64,000 bases of DNA from Paulownia fortunei (Eukaryota > Streptophyta > Magnoliopsida > Lamiales > Paulowniaceae), in assembly GCA_019321725.1 (NCBI GenBank), contig CM033115.1, positions 2,232,001 to 2,296,000 on the forward strand, written 5' to 3'. The translations under genes and the position numbers were made by a program. Shown one piece after another: positions 26,247-39,796 of this stretch. How positions within the stretch are numbered: position 1 is the first letter of the stretch; each line of letters starts with the position of its first letter. The notes beneath the pieces were generated by a model. It made no database searches and had not been told where the DNA came from. It saw only the letters and a list, made by a program, of their open reading frames with translations.

Positions 26247-27434
26247 AGAAAGATGAAAGGAATTTTGTTTTCTTTTTCTTTTCCAGAAGTTTCTCTAACT
26301 TCTTTTTTTTTTTTTTCTTTTTTTTTTCCTTAAAGTAGAAAAAGAATATATAGATATCCCCTTATGTGTATAAATCCGAGACCCGGAGTTGAAATAGGGA
26401 CGATCCGAGGGATTTTGTTTTGTTTTTCTGTTTCCTTTTTACACTTTTGTCCCTTCTTTTTTATGCAGAAGGGTTATGTAAAAAGCACAAAGAAAAAAAG
26501 AAGTCTAGAACCATCATCATTTTGTAATAACAAAAAATGGAAATTTGAATAGTAAATGAAGGTGTTCACTTAAGTGCTAAATGTCCAGTATACATGTATT
26601 ACAGTATTAGGTGTATGGATCTTATATAGTAAAAATAGGACATTTGATGTTATCCTTCATGGTATTTTTTTGATTTGTTCAGAAAAAGGAGCGCTTAGTA
26701 GTCGTTTATACTATTTATAGATAAAATAATTTCTTTCATTTTTCAATTTCAAATATTATTATGTCACAATTATTTTGGAAAGTATTTATCGAGGCAAAAT
26801 AAATTAAAAATAAAATTTATTTTTATTGATAATTAAAAATAATTTATAGTATAATATATACAAAATAAAGAGCAAGAAGTAGTAAATTATTGAAGATAGT
26901 TGGGAGTTTAGATACAGCAAGAATTCAAACATTTTACATACATATAAGTTGTTGAATTAAGTTAGATTTTTATACCGAAATATATATATTTTGAGGCAGA
27001 ACTATTGATTAGCCAGTTTATCAATTTGTTACCTCGTACAAAAATAAAAACCCAGAAAACAGAGCACGACATTATATTTGGTGTATAAATATTAATGTAC
27101 GTATATATATATAGATATGTAAAATTGTAAATAGATAGATATGTACGGTTAGAATGAGATAACTTAGGGATGCATCCAGATCCAATTGTTTCCTAGTAGG
27201 GAAACAGAAGGGATATATAATTTTTATCTCTTTTTTTTTTTTGTTGGGAAAAGTGTGAAATTCTGAAATGAAAATGAGAGCGTGTGTGTGTTTGTTGGGG
27301 GGGGGAGGTCGGACGAGGGTGTCGTGCCATCTGGGGTGCCGTGAAGGGGAGGCAAAAAGAGTTGAGGATCCTCATCAAAACAACGTGATATTCTCTTTTT
27401 TCTTTTGGTGTTTGCCAATGTGATTAACTTTTTC

Positions 27435-27703
27435 TCTTTTTATTTTTTTATTTTTTTGATAATCCAAATTCTCAATTTTATTAGACTAATTTTGAACTTT
27501 CTAAACAAATGTTTCTAGCAACTATGAGGTATAAATTGTGGGACATATTTTAATCAACAGGTCAATCCAGAGTGATTGTTCGAAACATTTCAGTCGTAGG
27601 ATCCCACTGGTAGCGCAGGTTCCTACCAAAATTTGAACTCTCACCATTTTGTTGAAAGTAAGTTCGAGTCAATTATTTCGTCAATTGAATTATGCCTCGA
27701 AAG
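27435..27703 (-). mobile_element. tRNA-derived SINE, copy A
   Basis: Bounded by a 10-bp perfect target-site duplication TAACTTTTTC (27425-27434 and 27704-27713). Read on the minus strand, the head is tRNA-like: an A-box-like stretch (27679-27692) and a B-box-like GAGTTCAAAT (27631-27640). The element ends in an A-rich tail (plus-strand T/A run at 27435-27458). It is about 60 bp shorter than copy B, lacking an internal block. Confidence 0.75.
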
Positions 27704-27779
27704 TAACTTTTTCCTTTCTCTTTGTTCTTCTTTATGTAGTTTGTTTAGTAGAGTTTAAAAAATATATTAAATAATTTGA

Positions 27780-28090
27780 TAACACGTTCAATTAATGGTT
27801 AAAAATTTGATTGAATTCGATATGTTAATTTATTAAATCAATATTGAATATATATTTTTATTTGATAAAATATGGACATCGGTTTGAATTCGATTCAATT
27901 AATAAAAAAATATATAAAAAAAAATTAAGTTAATCAAGCTCGATTCATATTTAATTCGATTAAAATTCGTTCAAATTCAACTCGATTTAATCAAATCAAG
28001 TTCAAACATAATTTTTAAAATTCGATAAAAATTTAAATAAATTTAAATAATAATATGTTCGGTTATATTCGATTCTTTTACACCCTTATT
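27780..28090. repeat. AATTCGATT-rich repeat
   Basis: Dense recurring (g)aattcgat(t) and ttcaaattcaa motifs, ending gttcggttatattcgattcttttacacccтta-like sequence. It resembles the elements at 21.5 and 46.2 kb but lacks clear ends. Confidence 0.35.
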
Positions 28091-28409
28091 CTTTGATTAT
28101 GAGACGAGGGATTTGAAATTTGGAACCCGTAACAACTTTAAATTTATGAATAATTTTGGGATTTTTGGTCTTGAATTTTGAGTTGGGAACAACGTTATAA
28201 AAGGGTTTTGATTAACTTGTGGTTCATGATGGAGAAAAGGGTTTTTAAAGCTGATTTTGATGGATTGGAACCACTTAATTCATAATTTTGCAAGATTTTA
28301 AGTATGATTAGCATCTAAAATAACAACTAAGCCATGTTTGTTTAGGAATTTCGAATTTAAGATTGGAGTTGTGTGGGACGGTGGTTTTAAACCAACTTTT
28401 GAGAGTTTT

Positions 28410-28729
28410 TTTTTTTTTTATAACCCACATTCTCGACTTTACGGATTAGTTTTGAATCTTTTAGACACCTGCTCTAACACTTATGAGGGATAAATTACAG
28501 GATATGTTTCAATCTACACCCAAATTTTCAATAAAAATTGTATACTTCTGCACATAAGGAGCCCAACCCACAGTGATCGCTCGAAACACTTCAATCGCAG
28601 ACTCCCACTAGCAGCATAGTGATTGCTTCATATTGAAATATATCCGCAAATTCCCACTATAATTCAAACCCTTATCCTACCGATGGAAACAAATCCAAGT
28701 CAATTGCTCTGTCAGTTGAGCGATAACAT
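28410..28729 (-). mobile_element. tRNA-derived SINE, copy B
   Basis: Bounded by a 14-bp direct repeat CTTTTGAGAGTTTT (28396-28409 and 28730-28743), a clear target-site duplication. On the minus strand the head reads TCGCTCAACTGACAGAG (A box, 28707-28723) and GGTTTGAATT (B box, 28661-28670), and the tail is A-rich. The body (agtgatcgctcgaaacacttcaatcg...) matches copies A and C. Confidence 0.85.
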
Positions 28730-30659
28730 CTTTTGAGAGTTTTAATTTGAATTTTGAATAGTCATGCACAAAAAACAAAGTCTAGAAAAAGGTGAAGGTT
28801 TTAGTTTTAAGTTTAATTATTAAATTGTATAATAATATTACTAATTAATAATAAATTATTTTTTCTTTGAATAAAAATTATCATGTCAATTTTACTTTTC
28901 GTCTGTTGCAATTAGTGTTATAATTTGAATTACAAGATAAAATTGAAATTTAAAATTTTGGTTAATTGATTAAAAATCATAAAAATAACAGCAACAAATT
29001 CTAACAAATTGTATCGATATTGAAATGTACAATTTTGATTTTCATCCATCCAAACATCAATGACTGGGATTGTATGAATTGTATGTAGAAAAAAAATATA
29101 GAAAAATCTAACCTTGTATATGAAATATAGATTGGACCTCTCATTTCAGTCTTTAAAAAAGAAAGGGCATGTTTGTGTTTGTTTTCATTTTTAAGGGGAA
29201 TTATTTTTATTTTTTATTAGAAATATAATTATTTTTATTTTTAAAATTTATTAATATTTTATGTATTTGTATGCACTTATCGTTTTTTTATATAGTCGTT
29301 TTTATGATTATAAATTCATTCCATAGTGGGTTAAGTCAGAATATGATTATATATAATCTAAAGAGATCATTCGTAATTCAAACATGGTTTTAATTCATAC
29401 TTCATGTTCTGACAAACGTTTATCATGCGAAGAGAGGAAAAAATGAAATATTTATTTAAAAAAGTATTTTTAATCTTAAAAATGTGAAAATATGAAATTG
29501 AGTTTGAAAATAAGAGACGAAGATTGCTATATTTCTTGTTTTACTTTTCTTCTACCAAACACTACTTATATGACTGCTTTAAATTATCCTCACATAGGTT
29601 TGAGTGAAGCTCGTGAAATCCTTTTCTTTGCATTTTATCACATTTTTTTTCTTTCATTTTATATTAATTTATTTTTGTTTTTTGTGAGCTTTTTGACTTT
29701 GACCAGACAAGAGGGATTCGGCTGTGAAAATTTACAGAAAATCAAGAAAAATGTGAAAAAGGTTTTAAAGGAGCTGTTACACGTGGTATTTATCATTGGG
29801 ATTGGTTGAAAAATCGAAATTCCAACCCAAGCAAAAATTGAGGCTTTGACTCTTTTATTCCTGGAAATTTTGATTTTTGGACAAAAAAAAAAGATGAAAT
29901 TATTTTTTTTAAATAATTTTTAAAATATATATTTGAAGGAGATATAAAAGTATAATAATTATTTGAATATATTTTCTTTTAAAAATATATTTGAATGTGA
30001 ATATATTGTAGGAAACAATTCTTGAAAATATTTTTAAAAATTTGTTTGATTATTAATTTTTGAGATAATGTTTGTGCCATAGATCTATAAGTTATTGGGC
30101 TAATTTTTCTATGGTGGTGTGTTAAGTTAACAAAAAATAACTTTCGTAAGCAAATTTTAACCTTTTTCACATACAAAATATCTGAAATGAGAATTTTTTT
30201 CAAGTAGGAAAATATATTTTCGAGGTTTTTTTTTTTTTTTTTTGAAGAAACTTACAACTAAACACGTTTTTATTATGGTTCTTGATTTTTTACCTATTAA
30301 ATATTTGTTTGTTGGGTTGCTATCATAAGAGATGTAGGTTCTTGGGATGCTGCACCGATAAATAGTATATCAAACTTGTAGATGATAAATAAATAAATAA
30401 AATAAAATATTTATTTATCATATAAATATTAAATAAAAATATATTGAATACAGTATGTATTATGTATTATAGCTTAGTGATATTTAAATTGGATTTATCC
30501 AAAAAAATCTACTTATTTTGATTTATTTGTTGGGTGAGAGTCTGCAAGTCTGACTTCTGACACTGTCAATAGTAAAATTGGAAATTTACCTCACATTGTG
30601 AGAGTGCTATCAGTCCTTTTTCTCTTTTGTATATTAGGGCCTTAGAGAAGTACAAATAC

Positions 30660-30960
30660 TACACCCTCCGTCCCACAATTAATTTTTATAAGAAATTTGA
30701 AAAATAATTTTAGAACAAAATACTTAAATCTTCTAAAATTCGCCTATGATTGGAAATATCTTATGAACGTATAAATATAATATTTACCTCCTTAAATTAA
30801 ATATTTAGATAAAATTACTCTGAATTGAATGTATTTATATAATTTTTAATATATTTTAAATATTTTACACCTTAAATTTAATTTTAAATTCTTTTTTAAT
30901 TATAAAAGTTTTTAAAATTATAATTTTTTCAAGTAATTAATAACTTAAGTCTATTTTATC
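30660..30960. mobile_element. Stowaway-like MITE remnant
   Basis: The left end CACCCTCCGTCCCACAATTA is a good match to plant Stowaway/mariner ends. The following 300 bp is AT-rich and non-coding, and no convincing opposite end is visible, so the right boundary is approximate. Confidence 0.4.
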
Positions 30961-32812
30961 GAAACACTTTAAAAATTTATTTTTATAATAAAATATAATA
31001 TTTATTAAATTATTTAAATAAATTTAGCTAAACACCCTCTACGCAAAATAGGTTTGGTATTGCATAAAATTGATCTTGATCCTCAAGGTTTTTCTATAAT
31101 GTCAATTTGGTCTTTGAACTTTTCATAACGGACAAATTGAACCACCATAGGCAGCTTTTGACTAATTCTCAGTGACTTTTACAACAGAGTGTTCTTCCAA
31201 TTTTTTGCATTTTAAGATTTATTATATATGCTATGAAATTGAGTTGGTCTTTAAGTTTTACGCTTAATATTATATGGTTTCGAACTTTGCATAATGACCA
31301 AACTATCCCTTACAAGAAAGTTTTTTCATCATTATTCTATTTCAATTAATTGCAAATAAATGTCTGACTTACGATGAATTCCACTATACGTGTGAGTATT
31401 GGTCTATTTCTATAATATTTTTTTAAAATTAAATATTTTATTTTAAAAAATAATAATAATAAATTTAATTAAGAAGAAAATAAAAGAGAGATGGTGACAA
31501 TAAGTAACCTTTTTCTAGGGAGAAAAGCAAAAAGGAATAATGGGCTTTTAATATGTAGTAATTAAGTAATTCACAAGGGGGACCCATTGAAATAGGTAAG
31601 GGGGCATTGTCATGTTGAGAGTTGGTCTACCTTCAATTTAAGAGAAACATAGGGGTCATTTTAGAATTTATTTGTTATGGTACATTTTATCCATTCAATA
31701 ATTTCATCAAAATAAAGATCGGTAGAGATATTTTCTTTTAATATCATCTCTTTTTTAGTTCTCTTTTTTTTTTCTTATTTATTTTAAATTTTATCTTATT
31801 TATTATTTTTCCTATATTTTTTTATTTTTAGTGTCAAGTTAAGGGTAGTTTATAATCAGTCTTTTAGTGTTGAAATGATGCCATAAAACTAAGAAATTTC
31901 GCCCTACACAAGCTAATTGGCACTAAATCAAAGGTTAAGGGCCAAATTGATTTCCACAATTCCATTAAATTATAAGTTGCAAATGACAATTGTACCCCTT
32001 TATTAGTAGAAGTTGGTCTAAATCCAACCACTCTGGCCAAATCTTAGTCATTCTGAAAAAGTTGAGGGGCTAGTTGACATTAAACTAGAACAGCTTGAAA
32101 TGAAGGCCAAAATTTTTTGCATTTTTTTGTTTTATCTTTTATATTTATTTCAAACAAAATGTTGCAGTAAACAAAGTTATCACTATCAATTTCCTCATTT
32201 CTAATTAAGCAACTTTGGAGAGTAAATATTGTCCGTCGGCAGAATTGTGACTGTTGTAAGTAACTTGGACCTTACGATCTAATTGGTTATTGGTTCAAAT
32301 CATTTGGAAGAGAGTCGAAATTATTGACATATTATTCCCAATTTATATATTTCATAACTTTAAATAAAAAGGATAATTATGGAAAAAAAAAGACTACTTT
32401 AAGAATAGAAAATCATTAGTGTACATCAAGAGAAAAAAAAAAAAAACATAAGTTGGAGCATTTAATTAAAAACACACCAGAGTATTATATTTTTCATCAT
32501 GATTAACATGGGATTTTATAAGGTTTATTCTATACTAATGTATTACTTATTCACAAATATTCTAATGTATATAACAATCTGTCATTGTGATGGGGCCTCA
32601 TGCAATCCATTATATTATGTAAATCATTATATAGTACATAAAATGGGTAGGGCCAGTTTGAACTAAATTAGAAGTTGTGGGGTCACTTTCCCTAATTTTT
32701 CTTCTTTAAATTTAGTGAAATGGGGCCCTGTATTCTGTACAAAGCAAATAATATAAAGCAATTGCCCAAAGTTTGACAATAATACCACCTTTATGAAAGC
32801 AACTCTCCACCT

Positions 32813-32826
32813 ACTCTCTCCCTCTC

Positions 32827-32857
<31 letters not shown>

Positions 32858-32861
32858 CCCT
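32813..32861. repeat. (CT)n microsatellite
   Basis: Imperfect CT repeat with a few CC breaks. Plant 5' leaders often contain such tracts, but no ORF follows. Confidence 0.95.
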
Positions 32862-34017
32862 CAAAGGATATGGTTTGGGAATTAAGATTTCTTGTGAAGT
32901 GTAAATTTGATTTCTACCATAGCTTTGCTATGGCCACAAGAAACCACAAGGCTTTCAAGCCCTTGTAAGAAAGTTGGGAAATGTTATGATGGTTTCATCC
33001 TCATGTTAGCAATTGTAGACTTTTTTTTTTTTTTTTTTTTCAATTTTTGGTCTGAAAACAACCACTGTTGTAAATAATACTGATAAATTGTTCAAATTTT
33101 TGCAAGCCATAAATATTTATGATCATTTAAGAAAAATCTAATTGGTTGGGAATTTCTTTTAGCTTCTAGAATTCTTGATTGGTTTATTAGCACATAGACC
33201 AAAAGGAGTGTACTATAGGGGGGGCACATAGTAAATTTCAAAGAAAACCACTTTCATGAAAACTTTTATCCAATAAAAGTTAATGCTTTTTCTTGGGTAC
33301 ACCTTTCTTAATCAAATCATACTATATTTACAAAAGGAACCATGTCCACTCACAAAGATTTTGTATTTATAATTTATCCTTTACAAAATGGTATCAAATC
33401 TCAACCCTTGGATTTGAGGTGGTCCTACTCCCATCTAAATTTCAAAGTTTATGAAATTCAACTTCATTCTTTTCTTCTTTTTTCCCTTTTACCCCTTTGA
33501 AGCCTTGGATTCAAATGTTGTTTCTCTAATTTGAGTTCATTGTACTTAGATTTTTATTGTTTCTTTTGTGCATTAAAATTGTGATGCATGTGAGCCTTCC
33601 TTCATCTTTGTTTAATTTAGCCTTTGATGGCAAAGATGCTTCAAAACTCTATAATTTTAAGCAGAAAAAATGTTTCAAACTTTATATAGAGAAAACAAAA
33701 AGTAATTTTAAACATAATCCAAGAGTCCTTCCTCTCATTTTCACTTATGGCAATTGGCAACTATTAATATTTCAATTCTATTTTTTTATACAAAAAGAAA
33801 GAAATTAGAAAAGAATATTATGGATTTTGGCATGACCAACAAAGCTGAAGTCAACACTCTTCAAATATGAGATTTTGAATTCAAGTCCCACTGAGAATAT
33901 AGGTATATGTCTACAAATATTGAAAAAAAGAATATTATAAAATATTTTGCATTAGAATACGACTGATCTAAAAGGATGATTGAATTATCTCAATCCACAC
34001 ACATAAATAAGATGCTA

Positions 34018-34620
34018 AAGTAGTTTAATATAGAGGAATCCAAGAGGGAATTTTAGCTAATGAGTCATGACATCTCTCTCTCGAAATCTATTTCACTTAA
34101 GACGCCCGATGAGAGAGAAATGATGACTTTGCATACCTTATGTATTTGATATTGGGAGCATAATGTATGGTATGCTATATACGAGACTTTATGTCACACA
34201 TGCTCTAAGTGTCACGAGCTGATATTAGTCATCCAGACGAGTAGCACTGAAAATTCTTAAAAAAGATCCTAAAGTACTTGATAAGAACTAAAAATATCTT
34301 CTTTGTATACAACAATGGAGAATTGAATAGAAGGTTATACCGATTCCATTTTCTAATTGGATATAAACGACTCTAAGTTAATATTTGGATTTATATTCAC
34401 CTTAAATAGTGGTGACGCCTACTGAAAAAGTTCCAAGAAAGTAGACTCCACCGCTGAAGTTGAATATATCGTAGTATGTGATGCAGCAAAGGATGCCATT
34501 TGAATGGGGAACTTCATCAAAAAGTTAGGTGTAGTTCAATCCATCGTCCGCCCAATATTGAAATACTGTGATAATTGTACAATTGAACAAAATTTTAATT
34601 AATTCATTAAGGAAAAGGCC
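34018..34620 (+). pseudogene. Copia-type retrotransposon polyprotein remnant
   Basis: Broken plus-strand reading frames match the end of the reverse transcriptase and the RNase H part of Ty1/copia polyproteins. Readable pieces in order are RFNIEESK, IGSIMYGML, VTHALSVTS, EGYTDS and AEVEYIVVCDAA, with stop codons and frame changes between them. No LTRs, integrase or gag were seen, so this is a short internal fragment and is not active. Its size and decay suggest an old insertion. Confidence 0.75.
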
Positions 34621-35302
34621 CATTAAGAATACATCAGTTGAAGGCCCAATAAAGCAAAAACCAGCCTAATAGATAACTAAATCCAAGAGGAAACCTGTGA
34701 AGTTTAGGACAAGATAAAGATTATTGAAAGGAAAATAATATATTGACCAAATTCCTAAATTTGTCCACCTCTTTGTTCCCATGCCAAGAAGCCAATTCAA
34801 GATTTTATTTTATTTTTCAGTGAAATGATTACATCGATAAATCATAAATACTATTTGTATCTAGTCGAGCACAATGAATAGTATATAACAAAATTCACAC
34901 CAATCAACTTGGAAGAAATTAAATTTCATTATGATAGCATAAATACTCTCGCTTTTTATAATACTCGAACTCAAACATCAATATTGTAGATTCGGAAAGG
35001 AAAAATATATATTTTAATAACTTACCCAATGATAAAAGATTTTGAGTTCAAATGTTACTATAAATATAAGTATTTATCTAGTTTTAAGTTAGTTTCTAAC
35101 ATAAGATTTAATTCATAATTATTTCATACTTAATTGATTGTCATATAATGATGTAATTAATGATTTCAGTCCACATTAATTGAAGAATAGGAATAAAGGG
35201 GACAGGGCACTAGCCTAATTCATGAAATATACACTGCAGAAAAGTGACTTTTTTAATATAATATAATATTTTTAAAATATTATTATACAAAAATCGACAG
35301 GG

Positions 35303-35630
35303 CTCCACTACGATATTGTCCATCTGTCGGTCGAGACACATTCGCTCAATCGAAGGGCTCATGATTTTAAAAGGTCTAATAACAGATTGGGGTAAACTCC
35401 AAACTTATAAACACACCATATCACCATTTCACACCAACCCCCACCACAACATATCTTGAAATAGGAAGTCATGGTGTGCTCAAGAAAGCGCCGACAGGGG
35501 AATTCCCACAGATGGTGTTACTAATGCGATCAAAATCAACAATTCCTCACCACAATATTATCTGTTATGTCGGTCGAGACGCGTTCGCTCCATTGAAGGA
35601 CTCATAATTTTAAAAGGCATCGTTATAATA
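35303..35630. repeat. Spaced direct repeat, possible LTR or TRIM fragment
   Basis: About 70 bp containing gtcggtcgagacacattcgctc and gaagggctcatgattttaaaagg (35322-35374) recurs at about 35567-35620 with few changes. The 190 bp between contains ggggtaaactccaaacttataaacacacc, a style of sequence seen in LTR ends. No coding sequence or primer-binding site was identified. Confidence 0.5.
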
Positions 35631-37429
35631 GAAAATGAAGGAATTATAATTTTGAGTAAGCAACTTTTGCTTTGCATCTTTGACTGTACATAAAAGTTGC
35701 CATTTGTTTAGCAACTTTGCATTAATCAATTATTTTAAAAAAATATATTTTTAATTAGCAAATCATTATCAATTGTTAACTAAATTAGCAACTTTTTTCA
35801 AAATTTTAATTTTTTATTTTATTTTTTACAGTATATGTGTAATAATATTTTTAAAATATAATATTGTGTTAAAAAATGCCCTGAAAAGTAGTACTAAACA
35901 ATCTACAACTGAATCCCACGTAGAAGTGAATTATTGATTACATTTTGAGATGTTTTTTTGGCTTCTGGTACTATGAAGTATCATCAATTTGGGAATTGGG
36001 GGACCATCAAATTAGGGTCCCCCTCCCCCCCTATTGTAGAAGTACTATCAATATGCACAACCTTTCATTTCTATTTCCCCACAATTTTCTGATCTCCTTT
36101 CAAGATTCTAGCTTTTGTTCCCTCATAATTTGTATCAAGGTTAAAACATAAGCCCTTTAAACTTTGGATGTTTTTCACCATTTATAATCAAATTCTATTT
36201 TTTTATTTTCACTAAGTTGGAGTTCATGTGATTAGACCATAATAAGTTAGAACATAACAACAAAATTATGGTTGATCAACCACTTAGAAGGGGAATATTG
36301 TCGTGCCTCGTCGAGTTCCCACATCCAATCAATCAACTCGACATCTTCCTGGTGATAAAACTAAAATGATCTCGACTATCGCTTATAATAATCCCAACAA
36401 AGAAAATCAAGTAATAGACCAAACATGAGACTAATGAGTTATGAGCGTCGCCCATGCCAACCAAATGAAGAAATGGAGGAAAACGCTATCAATCTTCCCC
36501 ATGAGTCAGGTTAGTTCCTGACCTCTTACGAAAGAGGGAAGGCTATACGACCTGTCTACTCTAATAAGGAATAGAGTAGTAGGTCTACAAGTAAGTCGAT
36601 TTAATTAATTGTATTTACGAGACTAATTTTGAGTTATGAGTTAGATGAGCTTCTTTCTTGTTTTCTAATAAGCTACAAAAGGCCTTTAGAGATCTTTAAA
36701 GAGCTAGAAGAGCTTCTTAATAGAATTTTATTATTAATTATTTCATACTTGTCCTCATTTTACGAAATTAATTAATTAAAGTTATTAAATGATTCTATTA
36801 TATCAACTTATAAATATTTTCAATTTTCTATAGGAGTCAATAAGAAATATTATAAATATATGTGTTTTTCCCCATAAATTTTATTATTCAAGATTCACTA
36901 TCATTTTTATGTAGTATAAAATCATTAAATAGATAAATCCCCAATCTCACTATCATCTCAGCCACCAAAATTTGGAAAAGAGCAACTGTTTTGAGTATTA
37001 CTTACATTGCTAATAAGTTCATGAGTTATTTAGGCAACAATTTTATACTTTTTAAATTTTAAAAAGTTATTAATAATTGTATAACAAGAAATAAGCCTAC
37101 CTCCCCCCTAAAAAGGAAAAACAAGCTTTAAGTAATCGAAAAACGGAAATCAGATTAGTCATAATCATTAAGTCAATGTTTGGAAAATAATAACAAAATC
37201 TTAAGGTAGAAAAATAAGACAAGTTGATTAGGGTTACTATAAAAGTACTATATGTCAAAATCATACAACATTAGCAAGCATCTTTAGGTAAAGTAAATTA
37301 GGGAATAATTTGTAGGTGTCTTAATAAATTATGCCCTAATCCATGGTCAAGTGTAGGAGAGCATTGATTAACTTATAATCATAACAAAACAAGTACATAA
37401 AAAAGGTCTAGGTTTTTGCAATTCAAATA

Positions 37430-37640
37430 TTTTATTTCAATTTCATTGCATATTCGACTTTACATATACATACAAAATATATATTTAAAAAAATATTATA
37501 TACACATAACATATATTTATGATGTAGAAATTGAATCTTTTATTTTATTTTCATCGTGTGTTTGACTTTACAATACATACAAAATATATATTTAAGAAAA
37601 TATTATATATACTTAATATATATTTATAATATGAAATACG
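37430..37640. repeat. Tandem duplication, about 115-120 bp
   Basis: Blocks 'ttcgactttacatatacatacaaaatatatatttaa' and 'tttgactttacaatacatacaaaatatatatttaag' with similar flanks (37440-37540 and 37550-37640) show a diverged duplication. AT-rich, non-coding. Confidence 0.65.
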
Positions 37641-39796
37641 ATATAAAACATAAGAAAAACAAAATGCACTGATGATTTTTGGCCTTGATATTCATCTAAA
37701 CCAACTAAGATTAACAATGAGTTTTGCACTTTACTAGGTGGTTGAGAAAAAGTAGTTAAAGCAAGGCATATTTTGGTCGCATATATTTCTAACAACTTTT
37801 AAGCAAACCAAGATACTTTTTAAGGTTTATATTATTCTACTAATTGTGTCTTTACCAAAATAATGAAAAGAATGTTCAATAATTGACATTAGATATACGG
37901 ATGCACCAATCTTAATTTCTTATCATCAGCCTCAAATTATATTGTAAAATTCCAGCAAACTTCCTTATTTTTTACCATTTAAATTACAATGTTGCCTTTA
38001 ACTAACCATCTTATAAAACTTTTTCAATTTATTTAATCCAAATGAATTGAAAGTTTATTTTTTAATATAAAATCTATTTTATATAAAAGGATAAGTTTAG
38101 CATAAATACCCTCTTAATATGCTTAGTTCTCTATTTTACAGAAAATGCTTTAATATGTAAGGAAATCAGTTGTAAAATAAACGTACTTCCAATCGGAAAC
38201 CTACTCTTTAATGCAAAATAAAGTATACAGCCTTGGCTATAACAAAATTAATTATTTGCAAATTTACGTCTGCATGTTTTAATTTTTGAAAAAATATAAT
38301 TTCAAACGTATATATATTGACAGTATAAACAACTTATTTACTCTAAATTCCTATTTTAATTTATGACAATTTCTCCATGTATGCATATATAAATATTCCA
38401 TGAATACATACGCAAACAAATATATTTGAAATATTTCTTATATATATATATATATCCAATAAATACATAAATAAAAATTTACAATATTTAATAAGGTTGG
38501 TTTGAGGCCTGCTCCAGTCCAAAACCCTAAAACCTAAGACTGAAACCTGTTTATGATCTCAAAATCTACACCAAGTCCAAATTTAAACCGAACCCGTTTC
38601 GATACCCAATCAGTTTTCCTGCTTAAAATGCCATGCATGTGAGCTTCATTGGTTCTTCATTAAAGCCAGGCCCATGATCACTATACAGAAATTATTGTCT
38701 GCACCAGCTAAAATGTTTCCTCCTGCTTGTAAATGGACACAAAGGATTGTTCTATTCTATATGGACCAACTACAAGAGATCAAATAATATGTCTGTGTTC
38801 GCTATCTGAAAACTCCATTCCACAAATTTCATGGCCAACTGGATGTACTTTGTTAAACTTTAAGGTGACACAATATTGTATACACAAACTTAGTCATCTG
38901 TAAGAAAAAAGACAGTACATTTCTTGTTTGTACAGATGTTATCTATGTTCCCATTTAGATTGCAAAGGTTTCTTCAACTTGTCCTCAAAACATAGAAAAT
39001 TTAAAGCCTGTGAACTGAGAATCAAGAAGACCTGCTAAGGAAACATACTGTGTTATGTCTCTGTCTTTATTATCTGAGAATATGAGATGCCAATTAACTG
39101 ATAAACTTAGACTGTGCCCTGCAAGTCCATTGCCCTCCGATTTCCGATTAACAAAACAAGCTTCAAACTTCCAAGAATGGCCTCTAAAGTTACATTTCTT
39201 TGCATGTAAATGAAAATTTTCCAAATGTTAAGCTGTAGAGTTAATTCATAATTGCATTTTGTAGCAAAGAAAGCATATCCATATCAAACGCCTTAGTCTT
39301 ATGGCCTCATTAGTGCCTTATCTGAATTGAATGGTTCCAAAGTTGCTGTTTTCTGGACCAACTGGAAAGCATAAGTGCAACTCTCTCTTTCTACATACTC
39401 ACAATTTCAGAAAAATTGCACTTTATCAGGCTGTGACAGATACTCAGAAACTGACCTGTAGATAGACTTTAGCCTTCAAATAAGTGTAAATATAAAGGGG
39501 GCCATGCAAGAGCATAATAGGAATAGGATATATTTGAAGCAAGTGGAGGCATGGGCCATATGTTCCAAAAACAAGGAATTATACATACAGCCCCCTTCCT
39601 GTTCAGCTAGAAAATACATGGATTGGCCACTGAACATACAAACACATTGTTATAATTGCGGATAAACCAAAAGCAGCTTCCCAACTCACGATATCAGAAG
39701 CCTGAAAAGTAGATATTCAACTCTAGCAGTATATAGTGGAGCAACATACATAACCTGGCTCACGAGCATATAATGAACCTGCATTCTTCACCGACT

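Larger units (their letters stand above)
26247..39796. other. 13.5-kb intergenic region, rich in decayed repeats
   Basis: After a T-rich DUF506 3' UTR no gene is supported up to the GME stop codon. The region holds two SINE copies, AATCGAA-type repeats, a Stowaway-like end near 30661, a CT-rich promoter-like patch near 32.8 kb, a Copia remnant (34018-34620), an unassigned direct repeat (35303-35630) and a duplication near 37.4-37.6 kb. From about 38.5 to 39.8 kb the DNA is less AT-biased and more complex. Part of that is probably GME 3' UTR and flank. Confidence 0.65.

Noticed and set aside
29492..29809. 105-residue plus-strand frame
   Set aside because: Low-complexity Phe/Leu/Lys-rich translation of AT-rich DNA; no homologue recognised.
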